NCBI GenBank assembly: GCA_946998205.1
Contig: CAMPYJ010000005.1
Span: 1 to 64,000 of the forward strand
From: an uncultured Prevotella sp.
Lineage (GTDB): Bacteria; Bacteroidota; Bacteroidia; Bacteroidales; Bacteroidaceae
DNA: 64,000 nucleotides
Direction of reading: 5' to 3'
Positions 44,692-53,222 of this stretch are shown here, piece after piece. Each line of letters starts with the position of its first letter. The first letter of the stretch is position 1. The notes under the pieces are model-generated. The model saw nothing but the letters and a program-made list of their open reading frames with translations. It was not told the origin of the DNA and did no database searches. The position numbers were made by a program, and so were the translations under genes.

Positions 44692-47121
44692 ATGAAGTTA
44701 TCAGAATTAAAAACAGGCGAGACCGGAGTTATCGTCAAAGTTACCGGTCACGGTGGCTTTCGCAAACGCATCGTTGAAATGGGTTTTATCAGCGGGAAAA
44801 AAGTTGAGGTGTTATTGAACGCGCCCCTGAAGGACCCAGTGAAATACAAGGTGATGGGTTACGAAGTGTCTCTGAGACACTCTGAGGCCGACATGATTGA
44901 GGTAGTTCCTTTGAAAGAATCCAAGACGCGAAAGCCAGCCGAGCGCAATTACCCGGGAGCCATTTCTGATGACGATTGTGACGATGCCAAGCTCTTAAGG
45001 GAACAGCAAGCCCACGCCGCCGCCATGAGGAAGAGCCGAACCATAAACGTAGCTTTGGTGGGAAATCCCAACTGCGGCAAAACATCGCTGTTCAATTTTG
45101 CATCCGGTGCGCACGAAAGAGTGGGCAATTATTCGGGTGTCACGGTCGATGCGAAGGAAGGTCACGCCAGTTTTGAAGGCTACGACTTCAACATCGTTGA
45201 CCTTCCCGGCACTTACTCGCTCTCGGCTTACTCGCCGGAAGAGCTCTATGTGAGGAAACAAATCATAGAGAAAACCCCAGACATCATCATCAACGTCATA
45301 GACACTTCAAACTTGGAGCGAAACTTTTACCTGACGACACAACTCATTGACATGCACCTCCGCATCGTCTGTGCGTTAAACATGTTTGACGAGTCAGAAG
45401 AACGGGGAGACCGCATTCACGTCAACAAGCTGTCCGAGCTTTTCGGCATCCCGATGGTACCCACCGTATTTAAAACCGGAAGAGGCGTCAAGGAACTGTT
45501 TCATCAGGTCATCGAGACATACGAAGGCAAGGAAGGCGCCAAGCCGCAATTCCGCCACATACACATCAATCACGGACACGAGATAGAGCAGGGCATCGCT
45601 GACATTCAGGCTTTCCTAAAACAAGACGAAGACATCCGGCGGCACTACTCTACCCGTTACCTGGGCATCAAGCTGATGGAGCACGACCGTGACGTGGAGA
45701 AAATGGCCAGTTCACTGCCCCATGCGGACGAGATATTCGCCGCCAGGGACAAAGCCGACAAACGCGTGAGAGAGGAAACAGACACCGACAGCGAGACCGC
45801 GGTGATGGATGCTAAATACGGCTTCATTCACGGAGCGCTGAAAGAGGCTTCCTACGAGACGGGCCACAAGAAAGACACATACCAGCTCACGCACCGCCTG
45901 GACAGCATCATCACGAACAAGCTTCTGGGGTTCCCCATCTTCATAGCCTTGATGTGGCTGATGTTCGAAGCGACCTTCTCACTCGGTCAGTACCCAAAAG
46001 ACTGGATAGAAACCGGCGTCGCCTGGCTGGGACAGACCATTTCCACCTATTTTCCCGACGGTCCCATCAAAGACATGCTGGTCGACGGCGTCATCGGGGG
46101 CGTTGGCGCCGTCATCGTCTTTTTGCCGCAAATACTTATTTTGTATTTCTTTATCTCTTACATGGAAGACAGCGGATACATGTCGCGCGCGGCTTTCATC
46201 ATGGACAAGCTGATGCACAAGATGGGATTGCACGGCAAATCGTTCATTCCTCTCATCGTGGGATTTGGCTGCAACGTTCCGGCGGTGATGGCGACGCGGA
46301 CCATTGAAAGCCGAAAGTCAAGGCTCGTCACCATGCTCATCCTACCCATGATGAGCTGTTCGGCCCGGCTTCCCGTATACATCATGATCATCGGAACGTT
46401 CTTCTCGGCCCGGTATCAGTCAACGATGATGATGTCGCTCTATCTCATCGGCATCCTCATGGCTGTCTTTCTGGGCTGGCTGTTCAGCAAATTCGCCATC
46501 AAGGGCGAAGACACGCCGTTCGTGATGGAGCTTCCGCCCTACCGCCTGCCGACATGGAAAGCCATCACCAGACACACTTGGGAGAAGGGTAAACTGTACC
46601 TAAAGAAGATGGGCGGCATCATCCTGGTGGCCAGCATCATCGTTTGGGCACTGGGCTATTTCCCACATGCCCAGCACCTGTCCAAGGCAGAACAGCAAGA
46701 ACAGAGCTACATTGGACGCATAGGCAAGGCCATAGAACCGGTATTCAGGGCGCAAGGCTTTAGTTGGAAACTGGACGTCGGCATCGTCGCTGGCGTTGGA
46801 GCCAAGGAAATCGTGGCCTCGACGATAGGTGTGCTCTACTCGCCCGAGGAGGGTGTTGACGAAGACGGCGCGGCATCAAATGAGTCCGAGATGTATTCGC
46901 GACTGAGAAAACAAATGACGGCCGACGGCATCACGCCGCTAACCGCATATTCCTTCCTGCTCTTCGTGCTGCTATACTTCCCCTGCGTGGCCGTCATCGC
47001 CGCCATCAAGGGCGAGACGGGCAGCTGGAAATGGGCTTTGTTCTCGGCCGGATACACCACATTTCTGGCGTGGATAGCATCTGCTGCATTCTACCAAATA
47101 GGACGTTTGTTTGTCTCATAG
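44692..47121 (+). CDS. feoB: FeoA-FeoB fusion ferrous iron transporter
   Basis: It imports Fe(II) across the inner membrane. Residues 1-77 are a complete FeoA SH3-like domain (MKLSELKTGETGVIVKVTG). A linker to about residue 115 leads to the FeoB GTPase domain with G1 GNPNCGKTS, G2 NYSGVTVDAKEG and G3 DLPGTYSLS. Two Gate-type nucleoside-recognition membrane domains follow, with the conserved GFGCNVPAVMATRTIESRKSR split by their helices, and LPMMSCSARLPVYIM. About 8-10 membrane segments occur in the C-terminal half. The 809-residue fused form is common in Bacteroidetes. Confidence 0.97.
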   Translation: MKLSELKTGETGVIVKVTGHGGFRKRIVEMGFISGKKVEVLLNAPLKDPVKYKVMGYEVSLRHSEADMIEVVPLKESKTRKPAERNYPGAISDDDCDDAKLLREQQAHAAAMRKSRTINVALVGNPNCGKTSLFNFASGAHERVGNYSGVTVDAKEGHASFEGYDFNIVDLPGTYSLSAYSPEELYVRKQIIEKTPDIIINVIDTSNLERNFYLTTQLIDMHLRIVCALNMFDESEERGDRIHVNKLSELFGIPMVPTVFKTGRGVKELFHQVIETYEGKEGAKPQFRHIHINHGHEIEQGIADIQAFLKQDEDIRRHYSTRYLGIKLMEHDRDVEKMASSLPHADEIFAARDKADKRVREETDTDSETAVMDAKYGFIHGALKEASYETGHKKDTYQLTHRLDSIITNKLLGFPIFIALMWLMFEATFSLGQYPKDWIETGVAWLGQTISTYFPDGPIKDMLVDGVIGGVGAVIVFLPQILILYFFISYMEDSGYMSRAAFIMDKLMHKMGLHGKSFIPLIVGFGCNVPAVMATRTIESRKSRLVTMLILPMMSCSARLPVYIMIIGTFFSARYQSTMMMSLYLIGILMAVFLGWLFSKFAIKGEDTPFVMELPPYRLPTWKAITRHTWEKGKLYLKKMGGIILVASIIVWALGYFPHAQHLSKAEQQEQSYIGRIGKAIEPVFRAQGFSWKLDVGIVAGVGAKEIVASTIGVLYSPEEGVDEDGAASNESEMYSRLRKQMTADGITPLTAYSFLLFVLLYFPCVAVIAAIKGETGSWKWALFSAGYTTFLAWIASAAFYQIGRLFVS

Positions 47122-47172
47122 CCGCATATTCTTACGCTGCCCAACATTAATTTCAAAAAAACAAACGAAATG

Positions 47173-47204
47173 TTTGGCATTTCAAGAAAATCAACGTACC
47201 TTTG
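47173..47204 (+). promoter_or_regulatory. Consensus promoter of the tRNA-Lys pair
   Basis: TTTG (47173-47176), exactly 20 bases, then TAccTTTG (47197-47204) is a complete match, 20 bases before the first tRNA-Lys. Confidence 0.88.
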
Positions 47205-47224
47205 CACACGCAAAAAAGAAACTT

Positions 47225-47297
47225 GCACCCTTAGCTCAGTTGGTAGAGCAACTGACTCTTAATCAGTGGGTCTAGGGTTCGAATCCCTAAGGGTGTA
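47225..47297 (+). tRNA. tRNA-Lys (CTT), first copy
   Basis: A 73-base cloverleaf with acceptor GCACCCT/AGGGTGT (G1-T pair), D arm GCTCAGTTGGTAGAGC, anticodon arm ACTGA-CTCTTAA-TCAGT giving CTT, and T loop TTCGAAT. CCA is not encoded. It differs from the second copy by one base, in the T loop. Confidence 0.97.
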
Positions 47298-47311
47298 CTT
47301 CTTTCTTGACT

Positions 47312-47384
47312 GCACCCTTAGCTCAGTTGGTAGAGCAACTGACTCTTAATCAGTGGGTCTAGGGTTCGAACCCCTAAGGGTGTA
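47312..47384 (+). tRNA. tRNA-Lys (CTT), second copy
   Basis: Same sequence as the first copy except TTCGAAC in the T loop. It lies 14 bases after the first and must share its transcript. A terminator follows 10 bases on. Confidence 0.97.
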
Positions 47385-47394
47385 CAACCAAAAC

Positions 47395-47440
47395 AAAGGT
47401 AAATCAACAGGTCTGCACGAGGACACCTTGATTTACCTTT
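47395..47440 (+). terminator. Intrinsic terminator of the tRNA-Lys transcript
   Basis: AAAGGTAAATCAA (47395-47407) and TTGATTTACCTTT (47428-47440) are a perfect 13-bp stem followed by TACTTTTTT. The 20-base loop also holds a short GGTC/GGAC-type pairing. Confidence 0.85.
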
Positions 47441-47578
47441 TACTTTTTTCACAACCTCTCACCTACTGCTTAGCTTCAACTCTCAACAACATGACTGCGG
47501 AATGAAAAGGAACGTAAGTCAACAGCTTCACGCCGAAGCAACAGCAATGCGTGCAAGCTGGCACAGAAGGGTAAAGGA

Positions 47579-47614
47579 AAGCGCCTGCAAACCATAAAAT
47601 GTTTACAGGCGCTT
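47579..47614 (-). terminator. Terminator of the tRNA-Ser/tRNA-Glu transcript
   Basis: On the minus strand AAGCGCCTGTAAAC and GTTTGCAGGCGCTT form a 14-bp stem with one G-T pair and an 8-base loop, then TCCTTT. It lies 8 bases after the tRNA-Glu CCA end. Confidence 0.8.
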
Positions 47615-47621
47615 AATTATC

Positions 47622-47696
47622 TGGTAGTCGGTACGAGAATCGAACTCGTATGCCAAGATTGAGAATCTTGTATCCTAACCGTTAGATGAACCGACC
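47622..47696 (-). tRNA. tRNA-Glu (CTC)
   Basis: On the minus strand the acceptor GGTCGGT pairs with ACCGACT. The D region reads ATCTAACGGTTAGGAT, as in tRNA-Glu. The anticodon arm CAAGA-TTCTCAA-TCTTG gives CTC, and the T arm is ACGAG-TTCGATT-CTCGT. The CCA end is encoded (47624-47622), unlike the other tRNAs here. Confidence 0.95.
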
Positions 47697-47716
47697 GTTA
47701 GCGAATGCGTCTTGAG

Positions 47717-47804
47717 CGGAAGCGGGGGGATTCGAACCCCCGGTACGGAAAGCCCGCACGTCAGTTTAGCAAACTGGTGGTTTCAGCCACTCACCCACAC
47801 TTCC
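47717..47804 (-). tRNA. tRNA-Ser (GCT)
   Basis: An 88-base class II tRNA on the minus strand. The acceptor GGAAGTG pairs with CGCTTCC, the discriminator is G, and the anticodon arm CCAGT-TTGCTAA-ACTGA gives GCT (one A-C mismatch at the top of the stem). A long variable arm (GCGGGCTTTCCGT) and T loop TTCGAAT follow. It lies 20 bases upstream of tRNA-Glu in one transcript. Confidence 0.95.
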
Positions 47805-47851
47805 CTTCCTTTCACCGCAAAGGAGTATGCACTGTGTCTCAAATGCGGTTG

Positions 47852-47859
47852 CAAAGGTA
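47852..47859 (-). promoter_or_regulatory. -7 box of the tRNA-Ser/tRNA-Glu transcript
   Basis: On the minus strand TAccTTTG lies 47 bases before tRNA-Ser. The -33 element is imperfect (TTGT at 20-base spacing). Confidence 0.6.
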
Positions 47860-47933
47860 ATGGTTTATTTCTGAATAGCACAACCTTTGTAATGGAAAAA
47901 GACTGGTTTTTAAAATTTATTAACAAGTTGACA

Positions 47934-48413
47934 TCAGCGCATGCAATCGTCTACAAACGACAGCGGAAGCAAGTCTTTCACGCTTCTGACACAATAGATT
48001 TTCTTCGTACCATATAAAAGAATTTTGACGGGTTTTTTATATCGGTCTTCTATTTCAAGTATAACCTGCCGGCAAGCTCCGCAAGGCGTGATGGGATTAG
48101 GCAAAACACCGTTCTCATTCCTGCCTGCGACCGCCAATGCCTCAATGGGACTGTCGGGATAGTTGGCTTGAGCCGCGAAGACGGCAGTACGCTCTGCGCA
48201 CAAACCTGAGGGGAATGCGGCATTTTCCTGATTGGCTCCTATCACCACTTTTCCATTTTCAAGCCTTAAAGCAGCGCCCACATAGAAGCGGCTGTAACGC
48301 GCGTATGCGTTCTCAGTGGCCGCAAGGGCGGCCTGAACCAATTCTCGGTCGCGCGGAGAAAGCTCATCAAGTTGACAACTCTGAATAATGATACTAATGT
48401 CTATCTGTTCCAT
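47934..48413 (-). CDS. cdd: Cytidine deaminase
   Basis: It converts cytidine or deoxycytidine to the uridine form for pyrimidine salvage. The zinc site is complete: C72-A-E74 in LCAERTAVFA (Glu74 shuttles the proton), and C111/C114 in PCGACRQ. The substrate motif GANQENAAFPSG is present. Length 159 is typical of the short tetrameric type. The start is 5 bases past the stop of the lipoprotein gene at 48419, so the two are linked. Confidence 0.96.
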   Translation of the reverse strand: MEQIDISIIIQSCQLDELSPRDRELVQAALAATENAYARYSRFYVGAALRLENGKVVIGANQENAAFPSGLCAERTAVFAAQANYPDSPIEALAVAGRNENGVLPNPITPCGACRQVILEIEDRYKKPVKILLYGTKKIYCVRSVKDLLPLSFVDDCMR

Positions 48414-48418
48414 GCGTG

Positions 48419-49858
48419 TTAGGGTTTAAAGTATTCATAGGCTCCGATATCCGGCCGTTCGTCTCTCTTTCTGCCATCTCTGTCCAAAGGTAAGGACGTT
48501 GCTTGATTGGCTTTTCCTATGGCAAGAGACTTGTCACGCAGCCTGAAATCATACCTCAGGCTGTCGGTGTCAATCAAGAGGAAGTTCTTGTGACCAGCCC
48601 GAACCGTGTCTTTTACATCTTCGTATGTCACGTTTTTAAAACAAACGCTATCCTCAGACTCTTCGCGAGGCATGCGCAGCAAACAATTCTCGAATGCGAA
48701 ATGCAGCCGAAGAGCGTCTTTTCCGGGGATTCTCATCACCTCATGGTCGGAGTAGCCCGTGACAAGCGAGTTGCTGCAAACGAATTGTCTCAAGGGTGAA
48801 GAAGCCGCGCTCAGCCTTAAAGCCACACCTCTGTTAGAGTCAAAAGGATAAAATTGCGCCAAAGTACATCCGTTCATCAACACATCGCCGCCATCAATAA
48901 AAACACAATCGTTGAGGGTATTGCTGAAAACAGAATTGTTGATGGAAACTTGCGCATGACGGGTCAGCAAGCCAAATCCTTGACAGTTGTGGATAGTTGA
49001 ATTGGCGATGACCAGTTTTTGCTTGGATATGCCAGCGGAATCAATCACCAAGCCGTTGTAAGCGCCATGGATGTCGGCGTACGAAATGGCATTTTCGTTG
49101 GACGATGGATAGATGTGTATCCCCTGCCACTGACCACTCAATGCGTCGTAAGGCAGGTAATCGAACATGCGATCCAGCCGGTTGCCGCGCAAGACGACTT
49201 CTTTTTTCGGCTCACCCTCAATGGACAGCCGGCCATAGACATCAATGCCGGCATGCTGATCGAAATACAGTGTCGTGCCGGCAGCTATCCGCAAGGTCTT
49301 GTTTTCTCCAACCGTCAGCCTGCCGAACACCACGATGGGCTTGGCTCCTGTCAGCAACGTGTCGTTCAAGACATGATGGTCGCGCAAGAAAACGGCATCC
49401 CAGGCATAGGCGTTCAGATTAACTTTCTGCTCCTTTCCGTTCTCCAATGCGAACACAAGGTTGTCTTCAATGCGTTGCGGCACATCGGCATGTTTGGCCG
49501 GAGCGGTTAATTCCACATACACGCGGATGCTGTCATCCTTCCTAATTTCAATCTCAGAAGTCGCATATCCCACGTCTTTACCCAGATAAACGCCATCGAC
49601 ATTGACTCTGAAGCCTGTCTGATTGCCCCGTTCCAACCTAACGTTAGAGCATCTAATGCCTTCTCCTGAATGGTTATAAACCCAAAAGGATTTGGCCGCC
49701 GAGGGTATTTTGGAAAAGACGGTGTCAAGCCTGACACTGTCAGAAGAGAATGTCAACGAATGATTGGGTGACGAAGAAAAGGTATCTTCATCATGACATG
49801 CGGTGAAACCAATCAGCACCAACAAACAAACTGTAACGGACAATCGAACATTCATCAA
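48419..49858 (-). CDS. Lipoprotein with right-handed parallel beta-helix fold
   Basis: A 479-residue lipoprotein with lipobox FTAC and HDEDTF after the Cys. After a beta N-domain, residues about 195-420 show the repeated short hydrophobic rungs of a beta-helix (ISYADIHGAYNGLVIDSAG, LVIANSTIHNCQGFGLLTR, VSINNSVFSNTLNDCVFIDG). The end DRDGRKRDERPDIGAYEY is the motif seen at the end of choice-of-anchor Q/beta-helix proteins. Catalytic residues of a polysaccharide lyase cannot be identified, so enzymatic activity is unclear. It is probably exposed at the outer membrane. Confidence 0.85.
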   Translation of the reverse strand: MMNVRLSVTVCLLVLIGFTACHDEDTFSSSPNHSLTFSSDSVRLDTVFSKIPSAAKSFWVYNHSGEGIRCSNVRLERGNQTGFRVNVDGVYLGKDVGYATSEIEIRKDDSIRVYVELTAPAKHADVPQRIEDNLVFALENGKEQKVNLNAYAWDAVFLRDHHVLNDTLLTGAKPIVVFGRLTVGENKTLRIAAGTTLYFDQHAGIDVYGRLSIEGEPKKEVVLRGNRLDRMFDYLPYDALSGQWQGIHIYPSSNENAISYADIHGAYNGLVIDSAGISKQKLVIANSTIHNCQGFGLLTRHAQVSINNSVFSNTLNDCVFIDGGDVLMNGCTLAQFYPFDSNRGVALRLSAASSPLRQFVCSNSLVTGYSDHEVMRIPGKDALRLHFAFENCLLRMPREESEDSVCFKNVTYEDVKDTVRAGHKNFLLIDTDSLRYDFRLRDKSLAIGKANQATSLPLDRDGRKRDERPDIGAYEYFKP

Positions 49859-49882
49859 CGAATAAACGCTAAAAGTGACTAT

Positions 49883-50358
49883 TTATTTTTGAAAAACCCA
49901 ATAAATTATTGTCAAGAAATGTAAAACAAACAATGACGAATCCGGAGAAGACTTACTTCGCTTAAAGTCCTCACGGGTGAGGATAACGTCAAACAACGCC
50001 GCAAATTCCGAATGGCGTTGGTACACGTTCACCATTTTCCGTTGGTTGCTGCTCGTCACGATGACCATATTGACACGGTGCCGTTTCAGGTCATTGACAA
50101 AGGCAACGACGCCCGGAACGCATGCGTAGTCGATGTTCTTTTCAAACTCATCGAGATGCTACTCCATTTCATGCCGCGCTTCCTCTTCGTCTTTAAAATA
50201 CCGACTGAATATCTGAGCCAGCATCCGCCCCTTGACAAGATGTGCAAAATGGGTACGCCTGGTTTATACACCTCGCCTATCCGTTTGCAGCAAACGGTAT
50301 ACAGAGACTCGGTATCCAGCACCATACCATCCAAATCAAAAAGTGCCGTGTTATACAT
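49883..50358 (-). pseudogene. Decayed HAD-superfamily phosphatase (beta-phosphoglucomutase-like)
   Basis: The 5' end is a good HAD start: MYNTALFDLDGMVLDTESLY. Near position 50250 (after residue 36) the reading frame shifts; the conserved sequence continues in another frame as FAHLVKGRMLAQIFSRYFKD. This frame then meets a TAG at 50159-50161, after which it goes on as HLDEFEKNIDYACVPGVVAF and VNMVIVTSSNQRKMVNVYQR. The C-terminus stops after the K-S-S-P-D site, with TAA at 49883, before motif IV. So there is one frameshift, one nonsense codon and a 3' truncation. Intact relatives have about 210 residues. The product cannot be functional. Confidence 0.9.
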
Positions 50359-50408
50359 TTTTCACCTTCTTTTATAGAATGACATATCAAAGGTACAAAA
50401 AATATTCG

Positions 50409-50416
50409 TATTTTTG
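50409..50416 (+). promoter_or_regulatory. -7 box of the DUF3298-rsmG operon
   Basis: TATTTTTG lies 15 bases before the ATG at 50432. An alternative in-frame TTG start (50414) falls in this box and is rejected. Just upstream, on the other strand, TAccTTTG at 50389-50396 would have served the HAD pseudogene. Confidence 0.55.
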
Positions 50417-50431
50417 CACCAAAAAGAAAAG

Positions 50432-51229
50432 ATGAGGAATCTGTTGTTTGTCATTGTCCTCACCCTATTGGCATCGGGATGTGATGACAACCGCAACAAC
50501 GTGGTGAAGAAATACGGACTGAAAATCATATCATTTGCGATAGACTCTACCACTTATCTGGCAAACAACGCTCACTCCCCCAAGTGTGAAGTATCCATCC
50601 AAATGCAATGTGTGCGAGGAAAAAACGCCCCGAAAATCAACCAAGCGTTGGTTCAAACTGGTTTTCTGGTTACAAACAGCTTATCTCAAACAAACGAGTC
50701 GACCGACATGGTGAAGGTTTTGCGAACATTTGTAAACCAATATTTGGATGAATACATCAATACTTATGGCCCGCTTTACCGAGCGGACACTGTCAATCCA
50801 ACCGCCTATGACAGGCGTTATCAGCTGAAATCGGAAATCCAAAACAACCAAAAAGGAATCCTCACATACATCATTTACCTGTCGACAGCTGCGGGCTCGT
50901 CACAAACATCAAACCAAACGATTGCGAAAAACTTCAACATGAACACTGGAGAGCCAGTCACTTTGTCAGATCTGTTCATTGAGGGTTATGAAGAATCTGT
51001 AAGAGACATCATTCTCGAAAAACTTCAAAGACGATTGAAAAATAATGGAACAGGACACCAAAAACAGGAACGAAGTTTGACTGACGTAGATGTTTACATC
51101 ACGGATAATTTTGTCATTGGAAAGAATAAAATAACTTTCATCTACCGTGAAGATGAGATTGCGCCACATGAATATGGCGAGATGAGGATAGATTTGAGCA
51201 AGTCTGAATTAAAGAAATACTTAAAATGA
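50432..51229 (+). CDS. DUF3298-domain lipoprotein (RsiV-like fold)
   Basis: A 265-residue lipoprotein with lipobox LASGC and CDDNRN after it. The N-terminal half resembles DUF4163 and the C-terminal half DUF3298: FNMNTGEPVTLSDLFIEGYE, then FVIGKNKITFIYREDEIAPH and YGEMRIDLSKSELKKYL. The role of this family in Bacteroidetes is unknown; it is related to the extracellular part of RsiV, which binds lysozyme in Bacillus. It overlaps rsmG by 4 bases (ATGA). Confidence 0.85.
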   Translation: MRNLLFVIVLTLLASGCDDNRNNVVKKYGLKIISFAIDSTTYLANNAHSPKCEVSIQMQCVRGKNAPKINQALVQTGFLVTNSLSQTNESTDMVKVLRTFVNQYLDEYINTYGPLYRADTVNPTAYDRRYQLKSEIQNNQKGILTYIIYLSTAAGSSQTSNQTIAKNFNMNTGEPVTLSDLFIEGYEESVRDIILEKLQRRLKNNGTGHQKQERSLTDVDVYITDNFVIGKNKITFIYREDEIAPHEYGEMRIDLSKSELKKYLK

Positions 51230-51852
51230 ACATAGAAGCGATACTGAAATATTTCCCTTCGTTAACCGAAGAGCAGAAAAAACAATATGGCATGCTTCAA
51301 GAACTGTACGGCGATTGGAACGCAAAAATCAACGTCATATCACGCAAAGACATTGACCATCTGTATGAACATCATGTCTTGCATTCGCTGTCCATAGCCA
51401 AACTGATTGGTTTCATCGGCCAGACAAAGGTTTTAGACATAGGGACAGGAGGCGGTTTTCCGGGCATTCCCTTGGCCATTATGTTTCCAAAATGTAGCTT
51501 CACACTCATCGATGGAACGGGAAAAAAAGTTAGAGTGGCCGAAGAAATCGCCCATTCCATCGGCCTAAAGAATGTCGCAACCAAGCATGTCAGGGGCGAA
51601 GAAGAAAAAGGTGTCTATGATTTCGTGGTGAGCAGAGCCGCCATGTCGCTACCCGACTTGTTCAAAATCGCCAAGAAGAACATTTCCAAGGAGCAACGAA
51701 ACGTACTGCCAAACGGAATCATCTGCTTGAAAGGTGGCAATCTTGACACCGAGACGAAACCATTCAGACGCATCGTTGAAACCTGTCCGGTATCCAATTG
51801 GTTTGACGAAGAGTGGTTCAAGGAAAAGAACATTGTCTATCTGCCACTTTAA
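51226..51852 (+). CDS. rsmG: 16S rRNA m7G527 methyltransferase RsmG (GidB)
   Basis: RsmG methylates G527 in 16S rRNA. The AdoMet motif VLDIGTGGGFPGIPLAI (about residues 69-85) and the later DFVVSRAAMSLPDL segment are typical. Length 208 is normal. The start overlaps the end of the DUF3298 gene, indicating coupling. Confidence 0.95.
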   Translation: MNIEAILKYFPSLTEEQKKQYGMLQELYGDWNAKINVISRKDIDHLYEHHVLHSLSIAKLIGFIGQTKVLDIGTGGGFPGIPLAIMFPKCSFTLIDGTGKKVRVAEEIAHSIGLKNVATKHVRGEEEKGVYDFVVSRAAMSLPDLFKIAKKNISKEQRNVLPNGIICLKGGNLDTETKPFRRIVETCPVSNWFDEEWFKEKNIVYLPL

Positions 51853-51887
51853 CTCCATACGACAACAACACTAAAAGACGATAAGTT

Positions 51888-52532
51888 ATGCTCAACATCA
51901 AATGCTTCGTGTGCAATATGCTGCAAGAAAACTGCTATGTGGTCAGTGATGAAACCCATGAATGCATCATCATTGATTGCGGAGCCTTTTATGAAAAAGA
52001 ACAGAAGGCCATAGCACAATACATCGAAGCACGGGGATTAAAGCCCGTCGATTTCATCGCTACGCACGGACATGCCGATCACCATTTCGGCGATCAGTTT
52101 GTCTACACAACATACGGATTAAAGGTGAAAGTTCACCGGGCTGACGCTTTTCTGATGCAACTACTGCCAGAACAAGCAGAAGCATTCGCAGGTGTCAAGC
52201 TGCCGGAGGCTTTCCCGAGCGTGGGTGAGTATCTCAACACGGATGACACCATATCCCTCGGAACACACCAATTCACCCTGATAGAAACTCCGGGACACAC
52301 ACCCGGAAGCGTGTTCTTTTATTGCAAGGAAGAGCATACCGCGTTTTCAGGTGACACGTTGTTTCACCTATCCATCGGAAGAACCGACCTTCAGGGAGGC
52401 TCCATGTTCCAGATGATTCAGAGTTTAAGGACGCTCTCTCAGCTTCCTGACGACACTAAAATATACCCCGGACATGGCGAACCGACGACAATCGGCGCTG
52501 AGCTTGCAGGAAATCCATACATGGATCGCTAA
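51888..52532 (+). CDS. Metallo-beta-lactamase-fold hydrolase (glyoxalase II-like)
   Basis: A 214-residue cytoplasmic MBL-fold hydrolase. The metal motif is H60-G-H62-A-D64-H65, with further ligands in ETPGHTPGSV, FSGDTLF and PGHGEPT. The substrate-binding C-terminal helices of true glyoxalase II are missing, so it belongs to the short group often called hydroxyacylglutathione hydrolase-like. Its natural substrate is not known. It lies between rsmG and ruvC with gaps of 35 and 12 bases. Confidence 0.9.
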   Translation: MLNIKCFVCNMLQENCYVVSDETHECIIIDCGAFYEKEQKAIAQYIEARGLKPVDFIATHGHADHHFGDQFVYTTYGLKVKVHRADAFLMQLLPEQAEAFAGVKLPEAFPSVGEYLNTDDTISLGTHQFTLIETPGHTPGSVFFYCKEEHTAFSGDTLFHLSIGRTDLQGGSMFQMIQSLRTLSQLPDDTKIYPGHGEPTTIGAELAGNPYMDR

Positions 52533-52544
52533 AACGCATGTGCG

Positions 52545-53138
52545 ATGACAACTCCCCAACAACATCAAATCAAAGAAAAAGTGATACTGGGAATAGATCC
52601 CGGCACAAATGTAATGGGTTATGGCGTCATTAAGATTCTTGAAAGAAAGCCGTCCATGGTGGCCATGGGGGTGATAGACATGCGAAAGACCGATGACCCT
52701 TACCTTCGGTTGGGACACATCTTTGACCGTGTCACGGGCGTTATTGAAGAGTATCTACCCGACGAAATGGCCATTGAAGCGCCTTTCTTCGGAAAGAACG
52801 TACAGTCGATGTTAAAGTTAGGACGCGCCCAAGGGGTGGCCATAGCCGCGGCCATTCACCACGACGTACCGATTCATGAATACGCTCCACTCAAGATAAA
52901 GATGGCTATCACGGGGCAAGGTCAGGCCAGTAAGGAACAAGTGGCGGGAATGCTTCAAAGACTTTTGAAAATCAACCAAAGCGAAATGCCGCATTTCATG
53001 GATGCCACAGACGCCCTCGGGGCTGCCTACTGTCATTTTCTTCAGATGGGAAGACCAAGCGCTGACAACAAGTACCACGGCTGGAAAGACTTCGTCAACA
53101 AGAATAAAAACAGGCTTTCGCATCCGTATGCCAAGTGA
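52545..53138 (+). CDS. ruvC: Holliday junction resolvase RuvC
   Basis: RuvC cuts Holliday junctions together with RuvAB. The four acidic active-site residues are visible: D18 in LGIDPGT, E78 in MAIEAPFFGKN, and a pair in HFMDATDALGAAYCH. KMAITGQGQASKEQV is also conserved. Length 197 is slightly longer than the E. coli protein because of a C-terminal tail. Confidence 0.96.
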   Translation: MTTPQQHQIKEKVILGIDPGTNVMGYGVIKILERKPSMVAMGVIDMRKTDDPYLRLGHIFDRVTGVIEEYLPDEMAIEAPFFGKNVQSMLKLGRAQGVAIAAAIHHDVPIHEYAPLKIKMAITGQGQASKEQVAGMLQRLLKINQSEMPHFMDATDALGAAYCHFLQMGRPSADNKYHGWKDFVNKNKNRLSHPYAK

Positions 53139-53222
53139 CAGAGCAACAAAAGAATATTCAAAAGGTTCACAGCCAACCTGTCATTTCAAAATAAGAACAA
53201 AAACAAACAACACAAGAGAATT

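Noticed and set aside
44206..44738. Small frames in the gap before feoAB
   Set aside because: No signal peptide, motif or promoter fits them, and they overlap each other on both strands. The region looks like old repeats and leader sequence.
47712..48017. Plus-strand frame of 101 codons starting MSGSGGIRTPGTESP
   Set aside because: It reads through tRNA-Ser on the opposite strand. This is a well-known spurious annotation, and it also overlaps cdd.
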